Source of the DNA: Struthidea cinerea
Taxonomy: Eukaryota; Chordata; Aves; Passeriformes; Corcoracidae
Assembly (NCBI GenBank): GCA_013397865.1
Contig: VZTI01001178.1
Span: 740,692 to 804,691 of the forward strand
Reading direction: 5' to 3'
Length of the DNA stretch: 64,000 nt
Both the position numbers and the translations under genes were made by a program. Below the pieces are notes generated by a model. The model was not told where the DNA came from, made no database searches, and saw only the letters and a program-made list of their open reading frames with translations. Of the stretch, positions 26,520 through 37,584 are shown in pieces. Positions within the stretch are counted from its first letter, which is position 1. Each line of letters opens with the position of its first letter.

Positions 26520-26745
26520 GCTTCCCTCCATCTCCCATGGAAATGCTCTCCTCCATCTCCCGGGAAGATGTTTTCCTCCATCCCCCTAGGAGATGCTTTC
26601 CTCCATCTCCCCGGAAGATGTTTTCCCTCGTGTTTCTCCCATGGAGATTCTTCCCTCACCTCCCACAAAAATGCTTTTCCTGCACCTCCAATGAAGATTC
26701 TTCCCCCCACGTCCCACGGAGACGCTCCCTTCCACCTTCCCCATC
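26520..26745. repeat. Degenerate 27-bp tandem repeat, about eight copies
   Basis: Words of the form TTTTCCTCCATCTCCC and GGAAGATG alternate with a period near 27 bases. The pyrimidine-rich strand is the + strand. Because the period is divisible by three, several frames remain open, which explains the repetitive predicted peptides. Confidence 0.75.
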
Positions 26746-28635
26746 CTCGCGCCCTCTCCATGAGGAGCCGGAGGGGCTCCGTGACATCCCGGGCGGAGCT
26801 GCAGGAGCAGAGGTTCTCCCGGAGCTGCGCTCCCTCCGCCCGGCCCGCGGCTCGGGAACTCTCTGAAATGCTGGCACCTTGTGGCAGCTTGGGAAAACAG
26901 CTGGGGCCGGAGCTGCTGCTTCGAGAAACCCCTGATTGCTCCGGACCCCGGTGGACGGGGAGCGAATTCTGGTCGGCAAAGGGAGCAACTGGGCGCATTT
27001 GCTGGGGGAGAAGAGGGGATGTGGCGCTCCCGCTCCTCCCACCCCCCGATTCCTGCAGCAGCTCTGGCCCTTTCAGAGGATGTGGTTATCCAACAACGAG
27101 CTTCCCAGATGGATTTTGATCCCCATTCTTCCTCCGTGCCATATTTTGCCCTGCCTGTGGTCTCTGGGCTGGGAGGTTGTGTCAATCAGCCGAGGAGCCG
27201 AGACCACATGAGACATTTTCCCTCATCCTGGAGATCTCTCTCATCTGATTTTGGAAGATCTGAGGGAGCTGAGATTTGATGGCAGCTCTGTCCCCTCCAG
27301 CCAGCGCCAGAGAGGGGTGAAAAATCTCTGCGGGTTTGGCTCAGATCTTCTCCAAGTCCTTTTGCCAGATGGACTCTCAGCCAAGCCCAGCTGCAATGCT
27401 GGGAATCCTCGTCCGGCAGGGGAAGGGTTGTTCAATCCATTGGAACAAGGGAGTTCCCACAGCTGCAGTTTCAGGTGGATTCACCCAGGTGCTCAGTGGG
27501 TGCCAAATCCCCTCCCTCGGAGCCCTCCTGGACACACAAATTCTCATCTCAGAGCGTGGAATCACCAAGAGCAGCTCCCACCCCTCCCTCCCTCCCGCTC
27601 CTGGCAGGGAGACGCTCTGGGATGCTCCAGGAGCTCCTGTGGCCCTCGCTGCTCGGAGAAATGTCTTGGGGACCTGGAGCCCTTTAATGAAATAGGAAAT
27701 GTCAGATTCCAGGGATATAAATAACCCAGGAAAAGCGGGCTACGAGAACATCTGGTTCTGCACGCTCCCGTATGGTCTGGTGGCACCGGGACAGGAGCTG
27801 GGAGAGCTCCTGGCTTTGGTCCATAGCAGGACACTTCAGGCTGTCAGCAGGGTCCTCTGGATCTGTCCAAGCACAATTCCCTGTCAGCTCCGATGGGAAT
27901 CCAGGATTAAGGATGAGTCCAAGGCAGTAGCACAGGGAGGGAGCACAGTCCCACCTCCAAGGCAAGTCCCACTTGTCATCAGCTCTCCCAAACCCTTTTC
28001 CTGACCCTCTCCCCACTGCTCCGTGCTCAGTGTCCTGTCCAGGTGAGCTGAGCCATGGCCAGGGGCCGTCCCTCTCCGATGCTGAAGGACGTGAGCTCAG
28101 GAAACCTGGAAAGGAGGAGGCAGACCCAGGTGTCCGTGTCCGTCCTGATAACCCAGCGGGGCTGCGAGCGGCGGGCTCTTCCCTGCTCCTCCAGGAGGGT
28201 GGGAAAGGGCTGTGGATTCACAGGGACTGGGGGAGTCTTGGGGTGTTTTCTGCAGAACTGCTGCTGCTCTGGCAGCCCGTGGGGGCTGGAAGGACCAGGG
28301 GGCTGAAGGCTCCCAGGGAGGATTCCTTGTGTGCATTGGCAAAACGTGCTGGGATTTTTCCTGGGAAAAAGAACCAGCTCCTAAGGAATGTGCTGAGGGA
28401 ATGTTTTCACAGCCGCAGTGGGCTTCGGAAGATGATGCTCGTAGAGAAAAGACCAACTTAAGATACATCAGCTGCAACACTGGAGACAACAGACACACCT
28501 GGGGGCAAATCCTTCTTCAGAGCGCTCTGTGCCTTTGTTTGAGGGGAGGCAGCCTGGGAGACATCCATACCCAGAGAGGCTTCTGAGATGTGAGCCCAGC
28601 TCTAAATCGCTTCCTCCTTTATTAGAAATAACCAT

Positions 28636-28845
28636 TGGCACGAGCTGCCACGGGGAATGATGGATTCTCCATCTCCTGAAGTCTTTAAATCAAGACCGGA
28701 TGCCGTTCTGGAGGAGATGCGGAGCCAGGCAGATGCTCGGGCTCAGGGCAGGAATGAGGGGATGGACTCATCTGGCCTGCGTTAGATGGGAAGTCAGCCG
28801 GGATAATCTATGGTCCTCCCTGGCTCTGAGATCTGTGGAAGTTCA
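28636..28845 (+). mobile_element. Ancient CR1-related LINE fragment
   Basis: GAGCTGCCACGGGGAATGATGG, a GTCTTTAAATCAAGA word and an ATCTGGCCTGCGTTAGATG-like stretch match the old CR1 lineage found across reptiles and birds. The final GGTCCTCCCTGGCTCTGAGATCT is a decayed form of the usual end. It is far more diverged than the other CR1 pieces here, so it is probably a pre-avian relic. Confidence 0.65.
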
Positions 28846-29634
28846 GATCTGCAGCCAAAGCGGGGGGCTCCTCACGTGTCTCTGACAGAGCAGCGCCCTG
28901 GGGTGCGGGAAAGCCTCTCAACTGCCCGGAAAGCTCCTGGTGCCTGCGGATTGATCCTCACTGGTACCTGAGGCAGTGCCACTGCCCAGGAAATCTCTTC
29001 TCTGGGCTTAACTTGGTTCATTCTACCCCCAAAATCCTCCAAGTGTTCCCAGCTTCCTGCTGCCAGCTTGGGCACTCAAAGGTTCTCCACCATCCATCCC
29101 CTTCCCAGCTTGTCAGCACTTGGACGTGGCTCTCCTTCACCCTCCCATCCCAAGCAAACTCATGATAATTAAACTCGAGCTAATTACAGCAGCAGGGGAG
29201 GCCGGTGCAACCCCCCCAGCCCTGCAGTAGAGTGGCCAGAAGGAGCTGAGCTCAGAGAATTTATTTTTGGCTCCTTCCAGCACTCGGGAGATGGATGTGG
29301 AAAACAAGCCAGGAAAGCCAGGAGAGAGGGAATCCATTGAGCTCAAAATGAAGATGAAAAGCTCAGCCCAGGCCCGTTAACAGCGACTTTGTGCTCCAGG
29401 TCTTGCACGGGTGAAGCGAAAAGCACAGAGATCCAAGTTTGGGAGTTTGGGAGATTTGGACATGTTTGCCATGAATTAATAGGAAAAGAGCGTCTCACTT
29501 GGGACTTCTGCCTCCCTGGAGGAGAAAGGGGGAGAGAAAAGGAGTCTTTATTCAGCCCCGAGACCGTCTGCACCTGCCAGACCCCCTGATGGAAGGTGGC
29601 TTGTGCTGCCCTTGGCTGGGCTCGCTCATCCCTG

Positions 29635-29998
29635 CCCTTCCCGGGGAGCAGGGGGCTCCAGCTCCATCTCTGCCCTTCCCGGGAATTCGGGCTCCAGCTC
29701 CATCCCAGCCCTTCCCGGGGAGCGGGGTACTCCAGCCCCATCCCTTCTCTTCCCGGGAATTCGGGCTCCAGCTCCATCCCAGCCCTTCCCGGGGAGCGGG
29801 GTACTCCAGCCCCATCCCTTCTCTTCCCGGGAATTCGGGCTCCAGCTCCATCCCTGCTCTTCCCGGGAATCCGGGCTCCAGCTCTACCCCTGCCCTTCCC
29901 GGGGAGCGGGGGGCTCCAGCCCCATCCCTGCCCTTCCCGGGAATCCGGGCTCCAGCCCCATCCCTGCCCTTCCCGGGAATCCGGGCTCCAGCCCTGGC
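29635..29998. repeat. 36-40-bp minisatellite, ten copies
   Basis: Ten units start with CTTCCCGGG and contain CTCCAGC-CCATCCC. Two unit types alternate, one with GAATTCGGG or GAATCCGGG and one with GGAGCGGGG. The period keeps both strands open, giving peptides such as SLPFPGIRAPAP, which are artefacts. CCCGGG and CCGG sites make it CpG-bearing. Confidence 0.9.
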
Positions 29999-30506
29999 GT
30001 GCAGTGCGGCCGGACGGCGGCAGGCGGCTCCCAGGGATGCTGCTGGATGCAGGCTGAAGCCCAGAAACGGGGGAGCGGAGAGTGTCACTCCAGAGAAAAG
30101 CAAAATGTGAAGTCTCTGCATAGGTTTAGCCCTGGAAAAAAGGAAAACACAGCAAAAAATAACGAGAGATGCCGAGAAATGCTGCGAGTGACGAGAGGCA
30201 CCCGGAGCCCTCCCGGCTTTGCCGCAGCTCCGAGGCTTTTCACGTAGGATTTAGGCTGTTAAGTGAAGTCGACAGTTTAAAACTGCCTTAAAGAGCTCAG
30301 ATCCACCTGAACCTCCCAAACAAACTGCTCCATCAGCGGAGAAATGCCTCGACATTTCCTCCTCTCTTTCAGTTAATTTAAACAAAACCATAACTCTGAC
30401 AGGCAAGCGCTTGTGCTGATGGATGAGAGCTTGGAAGTGGCACTGACCGAACGTTGGGAACAAGGGGAAGTGAGAGGGGGTAAAATGTGTTCTTTCATTA
30501 GCCAGG

Positions 30507-30532
30507 CAGAGAGAGAGAGAGGGAGAGAGGGA

Positions 30533-30564
<32 letters not shown>

Positions 30565-30588
30565 AAGAAAGAAAGAAAGAAAGAAAAG
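30507..30588. repeat. GA-rich microsatellite
   Basis: An 80-base purine run of GAGA passes into GGGAGA, GAAAGA and finally GAAA repeats. Mirror-symmetric purine tracts of this kind can adopt triplex structures; that is general knowledge, not shown here. Confidence 0.9.
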
Positions 30589-31017
30589 CTGATTTTTAGG
30601 TGTAGGAATGGAGGGGCTTTGCTCTAACACTGGTGGGGATTTTGTTTGCTCTTGCTTTGAGCTGGAAAATGGGCTTTGAACACGATTTAAGTAAATATCA
30701 GCCGTGTGTGGTTTGCTGGAGGGGCAGCACTGGCAGCGTCCTGCACTGAGCCTGGGGGGGTTTGCTGAGCTCAGGGAACTCAGCAGCGGCTCTGCCAAGC
30801 AAAGGGTGACGGTGGACAAAGCCTCCCTTTCCTTGTGCTGCGGTTTCCAGCTGAATAATGGGGATAACAAAATCCGTAAAGGAGCCGCTGGCCTGTGCCA
30901 GGGGTGAGAACTGAGCAGACATGGGGGGCTTTGTCCTGCGCTGTCCCCACGGATTCTGCTGTGGATGGGGCAGGTCAGTGACCCTGGCCAGGTCAGTGAA
31001 TCCTGCTGCGGGTGGGA

Positions 31018-31150
31018 TCCCTGGCAGTGCCCAAGGCCAGGCTGGACGGGGCTTGGAGCACCCTGGGACAGTGGAAGGTGTCCCTGCCATGGCAGGAGGA
31101 ATGGGATGGGCGTCAAGGTCTCTCCCAACCCGAACTCTTCTGGGACTGAT
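31018..31150 (+). mobile_element. CR1 3'-end fragment
   Basis: GCCAGGCTGGACGGGGCTTG, then GACAGTGGAAGGTGTCCCTG, then GTCAAGGTCTCTCCCAACCC, are in sense order. The octamer tail is lost. Confidence 0.9.
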
Positions 31151-31380
31151 CTCCCTCGATGTGCTGGGATGCTCCAGCGTTGCTCCCTGGAGGTGCCTGC
31201 CCTGGCATTGCAGGTTTCGGAGCCAGACTCCTGACCTGTCCCTGCAGCTCAGCTCCCGACCTTCGCAAAGTCAATCCCCTCCTTCCCAGCTTCCCTGCCC
31301 TACAGATGCGCTGCGGAGATAAACAGCCCGCAGGTTCTGAGCTTCTCCAGATGCTGCCAGGGGGACAAAAATAACTCAGC

Positions 31381-31740
31381 AGAGCGGGACAAACCCCACC
31401 TGGGCGCTCCCGACCCGATCCCCGGCAGCACAAACCTCACGGCAGCGCAGGATCGGCTTGGGCACAATAAATTTCTTTTGTCGGAGGAGTGCGGAGCCTC
31501 CTCGTTCAGCCGCGGGGAGCTCAGGGGGGGAAGCCTGGGCGAGGATCGCCTTCGGGAGGCGTCCTTGTGCTTCCCGAGCCGCTCGGGAGGCGCGGCGGGG
31601 ACGCGGCGGTCGCTGCTGGTCAGAGCAAAGCCTCCCTCGAGCAGGGCAGCGGCGGCTTCCAGGGAGGCGCTGCGGCCGCGCCGCCGTGGATTCGGCTGAA
31701 GCAGCGCGTTCAGCGGGGAACTGCAAAGCTTTGGGGCTCG
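31381..31740. promoter_or_regulatory. CpG island, candidate promoter
   Basis: I count about 40 CpG dinucleotides in 360 bases, with words such as GGCGCGGCGGGGACGCGG, while flanking DNA is CpG-poor. The density is that of an unmethylated promoter island. No TATA box or initiator could be assigned. It lies 22 kb upstream of ETS1 exon alpha on the same strand, so a distal first exon of the long isoform or a lncRNA promoter are both possible. The minus strand is equally open. It is not an obvious repeat. Confidence 0.55.
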
Positions 31741-32213
31741 GAAGATGCAAACCCAGCTTTCAGGATGCCAAAATGGGACCGAACTCCCGGCTGCCAATAA
31801 CTGCAGTGAGGGTCTGAGCTCGCTGCCTGTGGGGTGTGGGGTCACCCCGGCCCCAGCGGGGTGTGATGTGGGGAGGGGTCCCCAAAAGGATGTTCTTTTC
31901 CCATTGGGATGGAGGCTGGGGTCATGGGGTGGCTTGCAGGGCTCTGGGTCACTCTGGGTGCGCTCTCGTCACCTGCACCGCGGCCTCGGCGGCAGAGGGA
32001 ACACCTGGTCCGAGCGGAGGGAAGGAGCGCCTGGGAAGGACTGAAGGAAAAATAAAAATAACTTCAAGAAAGTTTAAGTCTCAGCCCCAAATCCCCTTAT
32101 TTCTTTCCCCAGGGCTGCATTCCTTCTTTGCACCCCCTTCCCCAGCTTGGGAAGCAGCTCTGGCAGTGCTGGGATCCATGCTTGAGATTTACAAATTTGT
32201 GGTGTTTCTGAGC
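31741..32213. other. Non-coding stretch right of the CpG island
   Basis: GC-rich sequence with no recognised exon. A donor-like CAG|GTGACG on the minus strand near 31,970 is one candidate for a transcript leaving the island leftward, but nothing supports it further. Confidence 0.4.
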
Positions 32214-32430
32214 ATGGAATTCCGGAACGATTTTGGTTGGAAGGGACTTTAAAGCTCATCCAGTGCCACGGGCAGGGACACCTCCCACTATCCCAGGATG
32301 CACCAACCTGGCCTGGGCAATTCCAGGGATCCAGGGGCAGCCACAGCTGCTCTGGGCACCCTGTGCCAGGGCCTCACTACCCTCACAGGGAAGAATTTCC
32401 TCCTGATTTCCAATCTGAACCTCCTCTCTC
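32214..32430 (-). mobile_element. CR1 fragment
   Basis: In reverse complement order it contains GATTTTGGTTGGAAGGGA, GGGACACCTCCCACTATCCC, CAGCCACAGCTGCTCTGGGC and ACAGGGAAGAATTTCCTCC. About 215 bases of the CR1 3' end survive. Confidence 0.9.
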
Positions 32431-32777
32431 AGTTTCAGGATCACTGGAACCAGACGGAGCTGGGGGCACACGGCTCTGGTTGGACTCTGCCCTTGATGAG
32501 AAGCAGTGGGGTTCTCACCCGTGGGGCAGGCTGAGAGCAGGGCCTCAGTGCTGGCTCCTCGTTATTTAATTGCTTCTGGTTTTCAGCAGCGTCCCAAGGC
32601 CTGCCAGGGGCTGCGTCCATCACACAATAAAATCCCAGCCATCAGAATTAATAAACTCTAATGGGAAGGCACAGAAGCCAGAGCACAGGTGAAGGACAGG
32701 GGCACAGGAGCCTTTGAGCATCCCCAGGACTCGCCCTTCACTGCCCTCAAAGCCAAATGCACCACAGGTATTTCCAT
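32431..32777. other. Spacer between two CR1 copies
   Basis: Non-coding sequence between two same-orientation CR1 fragments. An AATAAA word at 32,628-32,633 has no transcript context. Nothing else was recognised. Confidence 0.4.
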
Positions 32778-33195
32778 AAAATCCAGGAATGGTTTGGGTG
32801 GGAAGGGACCTTAAATCCCACCCCATTCCACCCCTGCCATGGGCAGGGACACCTCCCACTGTCCCAGGCTGCTCCAAGCCCCGTCCAGCCTGGCCTTGGG
32901 AATGCCAGGTATCCAGGGTCAGCCACAGCTGCTCTGGACACCCTGTGCCAGGGCCTGCCCACCCTCCCAGGGAACAATTCCTTCCCAATATCCCATCCAG
33001 CCCTGCCCTCTGGCAGTGGGAAGCCATTCCCTGTGTCCTGTCCCTCCAGGCCTTGTCCCCAGTCCCTCTCCAGCTCTCCTGGAGCCCCTTTAGGCCCTGG
33101 AAGGGGCTCTGAGCTCTCCCTGGAGCCTTCTCTTCTCCAGGCTGAACAATCCCAATTCTTTCAGCCTCTCCTTGCAGGAACACCATTTCCACATT
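32778..33195 (-). mobile_element. CR1 fragment, longest in the window
   Basis: About 420 bases of CR1 3' region in reverse: GGAATGGTTTGGGTGGGAAG, CACTGTCCCAGGCTGCTCC, CAGCTGCTCTGGACACCC, TGTCCCTCCAGGCCTTGTCC, then CTTCTCCAGGCTGAACAATC at the truncated 5' side. It is well preserved, so probably a younger insertion than the others. Its frames match no intact reverse transcriptase. Confidence 0.95.
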
Positions 33196-34704
33196 CCTGG
33201 TTTATCCCTTGCACTGCATCCCCCCACAAACAGGGCAGCTGAGATTCCCAGGGCTGCCATGCTGGCAGCATCCATGGATTTGCTGTTCCAGGTTAGCCTG
33301 GAATGGGCCAGATCCCACTCTGGTGCCGGGGTCTCCTCTCCTCTCCTTTCCTGTCAAGCCCAGCCCAGAGCACCCCTGGCTTTGGTGCCAGGGTGAACAT
33401 GGCCAGAGGAGATGGGGAGGGTGGGAGGGTTGGTGGCCGCTGGGACTGGGAGAAAAGGGACATTCAGGGCACTGGAAATAACCCAAAATGTGCAGTGAGT
33501 GTTATTGCAGCCGTGCCGGGTGAGGCCGGGGCTGTGTCCCTGGAGAGGAGCGCTGGCCGCCAGCAAAAATCCTCTTAACAACAATTAATGGCACCTAATT
33601 ACTCTTTCTTTTGTCTTTTATTTAGCAGCGGGGTTCAGCCCAGGAAGCCCCGGCTTCCACTGCTGCAGTGTTTTGACTCTGGGCTGCGGAGGGCTCGTTT
33701 CTTGCACAAACAAGGTCCCCGAGCTCCTGCTGGTGCCCTCCTGTCCCCCGGGGGGTCACAGGGACATATCCTGCACCATCAGCACCCCCTCCACTGCCTC
33801 GTGTCTTGCCATGGAAGAATTCCCTGCCCAGATCCCTTTTTCCCCGAGTTCTGTGTCTGTCCCAGGGAAGGAAGCCCCCACTCAGAGCTGTGCAGGGAAA
33901 CGGTTCTGTTCAGCCAAACCAGCAGCTCCACTCTTGGCTCCTACTGGGAACCAGAGATAAAAGCAGGAGAAAAGGACCTGATCCATCCCAGGGATCCTCT
34001 CTGAGCTCCAAGAGCCACAGCGCTGGGATTTCCTGACCCAAAGCTCGTTTCTTGAGTAGCCCTGGGTGGATTTTTCTTCCTTGAATTTCTTGAGCTGGTT
34101 CCTGGTCCCGTGTCAGCCTTTCATCTCTCCCGGCAGTTTCCAGTGGCGTCTGTTGTGTTGTCCTCCTGGGGTGGACAAACGGCCTCGAGGGTGGGATCCA
34201 GCCGGATCTGGCTCCTGGCTGCTGGCACAGCATCACTGCAGGTCAGGGATGCAGGACTGGGAGCATCTCCATGGGGGCAGAGGACCACAAGGATCTGTTT
34301 AAACTGCTTGGAAGTTTAGGCTGAGCATCAGCGCAGCCGGCATGAGCAGGAAGAGGTGTTAGGGATGCAGAAACGGGGTTTTTTGGGAAACGGCGAGGGA
34401 TAACCACAAGCCAATCCATTCCAGAGGAAAAGGCTGCAGGGACTCCCTGTGCCCGGCAGCCTGCGTGGAAAAGGGGGCAAGAAGTCCTCTCCTGAGCAGG
34501 GATTTGGGGTGAAGCCATGTTTGGGGAGGATGGGAGGCAGAATGGGGATGAAAATGGGGCCACTCTATGCCCTGGAGCTGAGGACAGGACGGTGACCCCT
34601 CCCCTGCCACGGAGAGGGCACGGGAGGGGACCAGGGCAGGGCAGTGGCCACACGAGCCGGCAGGAAGAGGCAGCTAAAATAAGCAGAGGGGTGGAAAAGG
34701 GAGG

Positions 34705-34765
34705 AGAGAGTATCAGGGAGATAACAGAAAGGTTAGCGGGGAAAGGCAGAGGAAGTGAGCTGAAA
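34705..34765. promoter_or_regulatory. PU.1-type and GATA motifs
   Basis: AGAGGAAGTGA at 34,748-34,758 fits the PU.1/ETS consensus closely, and AGATAA lies 25 bases upstream at 34,719. Both would be expected at a myeloid or lymphoid element. Chance matches are not excluded. Confidence 0.28.
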
Positions 34766-35362
34766 CCAGCCCGAATGTCATGGAAAGGTGAAGCTGCGCC
34801 TCCCGCCCAGCGCCGTGACCGGCCCAGCCCTGTCGTGATGCTCGGGGCTGCGTCAGACACACCGAAATCTGCCCTCTGCCCTCCGCCGGCAGCGACCCGG
34901 GGGCACCTGGAAATCATCCGGGCTGTCCCCTGGGCTGCCGGGGGCAGGGCGCGGGCAGGGGCACCGCCTGTGCCGGGCAGGCTGCTCCTCTCCCGAGGGA
35001 ATGCCTGTTTACTCCCTCCAAAGGACATGCAGTGTGCCACTGGCACCTGGGAACGAATCCCAAATTAACGTTTGGCTCCAATCCTTTCTACGTGGGATGG
35101 TTTTTATTTCCACGGCTCATCCCGGTCTGGGAACAGCGCGGCTGCGAACTGCGCCGCTGCTTCCACCTGATCGTGAGCCAGTGAAATCCTCGGGGGGGAT
35201 TTTGTGTTTCCAAATGCGGAGCAGGCTCAGGGCTCGGCCCCCAGGTGCCATTACCTCATGGCTGTTTGCTCGGGCTGGGAATGACCCGGCAGCTTTCGGA
35301 GTCAGAGCCCTGCCAGACACCTTTTCCCTGGCTGCGATCCTGGCGGCAGCACCCCAGCCCCG

Positions 35363-35470
35363 GGATGGAGGAGGGAGGAGGGAGAAGGGAGGGTGAAGGA
35401 TGGAGGGTGGAGGATGGAGGATGGAGGGAGGAAGGAGAATGGAGGATGGAGGGTGGAGGATGGAGGGCGG
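35363..35470. repeat. GGA-rich purine tract (GGATGGAGG repeats)
   Basis: An imperfect array of GGATGGAGG, GTGGAGGAT and GGAGGAAGG words forms a purine strand of about 100 bases. Multiple GG and GGG runs could support quadruplex or triplex structure. The unit length varies around 7-8 bases. Confidence 0.85.
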
Positions 35471-35614
35471 ATGATGCTCTTTGGCCCCCACGCTTTACTC
35501 CCATTTCCTGGCTGCCAATCTTGATTTAACTCCTCATCACGACACGGCCGGGGGGGATGAGCCTCGCGGGCTCGGAGAGGGGCTGGGGCTGCAGCAGCTG
35601 GAGGGAAAGGAAGG

Positions 35615-35732
35615 GGAGAGATAAAGCCCCCTCCCCAGCAAGGCTGCGCTGCAGCTGATAAGAGCCCTGGCGGGCTGTAATGGGAGCCCTGGCTGGCTGC
35701 TTCCTCACAAAGTCATGACTCAGGGATAATGT
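35615..35732. promoter_or_regulatory. GATA / E-box / AP-1 motif cluster
   Basis: AGATAA at 35,619, the E-box CAGCTG overlapping TGATAAG at 35,652-35,662, the AP-1/NF-E2-like TGACTCA at 35,716 and GATAA at 35,725 fall within 115 bases. GATA plus E-box plus TGACTCA is the classical combination of haematopoietic and endothelial control elements. The interval is not a repeat. Confidence 0.38.
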
Positions 35733-35779
35733 TCACATCCTCCGAACGGCGAGGGAGCTAAAAATACAGCCAGGAAAAT

Positions 35780-35890
35780 GAGAATGAGCGAGCGAGCATG
35801 AATGAGAGCGTGAGTGAGAAATGCACTGGGGAAAAGAGAGAGGAAGCATGAATGAAAGAGCCTGGGAGAGGGAGAGGGAGGGAGAGAGTG
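35780..35890. repeat. Purine-rich low-complexity stretch
   Basis: GAGCGAGCGAGC, ATGAATGAGAGC, AGAGAGAGGAAGC and GGGAGAGGGAGAGGGAGG words run together. It encodes spurious basic or acidic peptides and looks like simple sequence. Confidence 0.7.
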
Positions 35891-36916
35891 AAAACAGCCG
35901 GAGCCGGCCAAGTTTCCAAGCTGCGAAGCTTTGCCTGCAGTCAGCGCTCTGGCAGAGGCAGCCTGCGGGAATGGAAATCCAGCCCGGGAACTGCAACACT
36001 CCTGGCATCACCTCCCGAGGGCAGGGGCACGGGACACCCCACCCGACCCCGGGGGACACCCACGGGACCCCTCATGCCACCCACGCCCCAGCTTTGGGGT
36101 GTCCTGCCCGCTGGGGTGCCCTTGAAGACACAAGGACGTGTTTGTGTACCCGTGCACAGACCAAACTCGCGGCCGGTTCTCCCGGGGATCCTGGGGAGGT
36201 TCCCTGGAAGCAGGGATGCACCTCTGCCCTCGGCGAGGCTCCTCACCAGGGTGGGGTGGCCCTGGGGAGCCCCACTGCTCCCCCAGCCCTGTTTCTCCCT
36301 CAGTTCCTGTGGTTTTTCCCAATACTGCTGTGAGTCCCTGTCCTCTCCCCGTGCGAGCCCCAGCACCTGCACACAGCCCCGAGCTCATTGTCCTGGAAAG
36401 ACAAATGATTTCGCCCCCCACCGCCGCCCTCTCATCTCACAGACATCCCTTTGGAGCCGAAATGTGTTTTACAGATTTATCCCGGTGCTGGGGTTCCACC
36501 ACAGCCCCCCTGGCCCTGGGCGCTTGTCCCCATCCCCTGCAGCTCCCCTGCGGCAGAGCCGGGGTGGATAAAGGGGCCTGGGAGCAGGTCTTTAGGGTCT
36601 GGAGAGCCCCTTTGCCTGGAGGAGAAGGTGCATTCTGGAGCAGGAGGATAAAAAGCTGTTCCAGGTGCTTGGGAAGTGCCTGAAACGCTGCTTTTCTCTC
36701 CGGCTTTGGTGGGATTGAGAGGAATCTCCTGGGGAAAGCAAAGCCCCTTCCACGCAGACCGAGGAGTTCAGTCACAGAGAGGTTTTGCCACCAAAATGCA
36801 TTTTCTGGTGTCTCCCCTCCCTCACCCTCTCGTGGGCTGGGGCAGGGGAGTGGCTGCTCCTGCCGGCAGTGCCCGGAGAGGGCTGGCAGGGAAAATCCCC
36901 TGGCACATCCCATCTC

Positions 36917-36953
36917 CCGGCACATCCCATCCCATCCCATCCCATCCCATCCC
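36917..36953. repeat. (CCCAT)n pentanucleotide microsatellite
   Basis: CATCCCATCCCATCCCATCC continues in perfect register for about six to seven units. The flanks hold two CCCGGCACATCCCAT-like copies of the same motif. Confidence 0.9.
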
Positions 36954-37584
36954 CTGGCACGTGCCGGGGCCTTGTTCCAATTATTTCCTCCTGGGGATCC
37001 GGCTGATCTGACACAGGCCCTCGCCTGCCACTTCCCCGCTCCTGGATTTTGTTCTGAACTTCTTTTGTCCAAGGCTGGGCTGGGCTGGGCTGGCAGAGGG
37101 ATGCTGAGGGACGCTGCTGGATGGGGCTGGGAGCAGCGGGGGTGCACAGCCCGGGGGAGGAGCCCCGGGTCTGCCAGAGCCATGGGACACGCACTGATTG
37201 TCTTTGATACATGCCTGGGAGCCACTCCGCAGCGTTGTGGGGCTGCTGGGATCAGGGGGATGCCGGGCCGAGGCTAAAATATGGGGAAAACGGCTCATGG
37301 CTGATGGGAAAGTGTCACCCCCGTCCCTGGTGCTGCTACAGTGGCTTTGTGGCAGAGAGCCTCGTGAAAGGACCAAATGTGAAAAGAAATCCCACAGGAC
37401 AGGAGGGGCTCTGCCACCACCTCGTTGGGATTTACCTAAATGGAGCAAATCCAGCCCAACCTGTGCTAAATCCATAAAAAAGGCGGAATTCTTGCCCCTC
37501 CTCCCCATCCCGCACAGGAATAGGGATGCACGCTCCTAAGCAGCTTTTTTAGGGCTGGCTCCTGACTCTCAGGGTTCCTACAGG

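Larger units (their letters stand above)
21701..28635. other. GC-rich non-coding DNA with minisatellites
   Basis: No recognisable exon. The stretch includes a CR1 tail, two tandem repeats (23,728-23,822 and 26,520-26,745), a short GGA run near 26,325, and a less GC-rich part at 24,770-25,020. Overlapping open frames up to about 310 codons exist on both strands, but none has a domain or splice context that I recognise. Confidence 0.5.
28846..31017. other. Non-coding stretch with minisatellite and GA tract
   Basis: Apart from the two repeats listed separately, this holds unremarkable sequence. AT-richer DNA at 30,090-30,480 has no recognisable gene. A GAGCTAATTACAG word near 29,177 is a lone homeodomain-type site. 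Confidence 0.5.

Noticed and set aside
26274..27119. 281-codon open frame on the + strand
   Set aside because: Much of it is the degenerate 27-bp tandem repeat; several overlapping frames are open on both strands.
29499..30247. Proline-rich open frames of about 150-214 codons on both strands
   Set aside because: They are translations of the 36-40-bp minisatellite and occur in several frames on both strands at once, which a real gene would not do.
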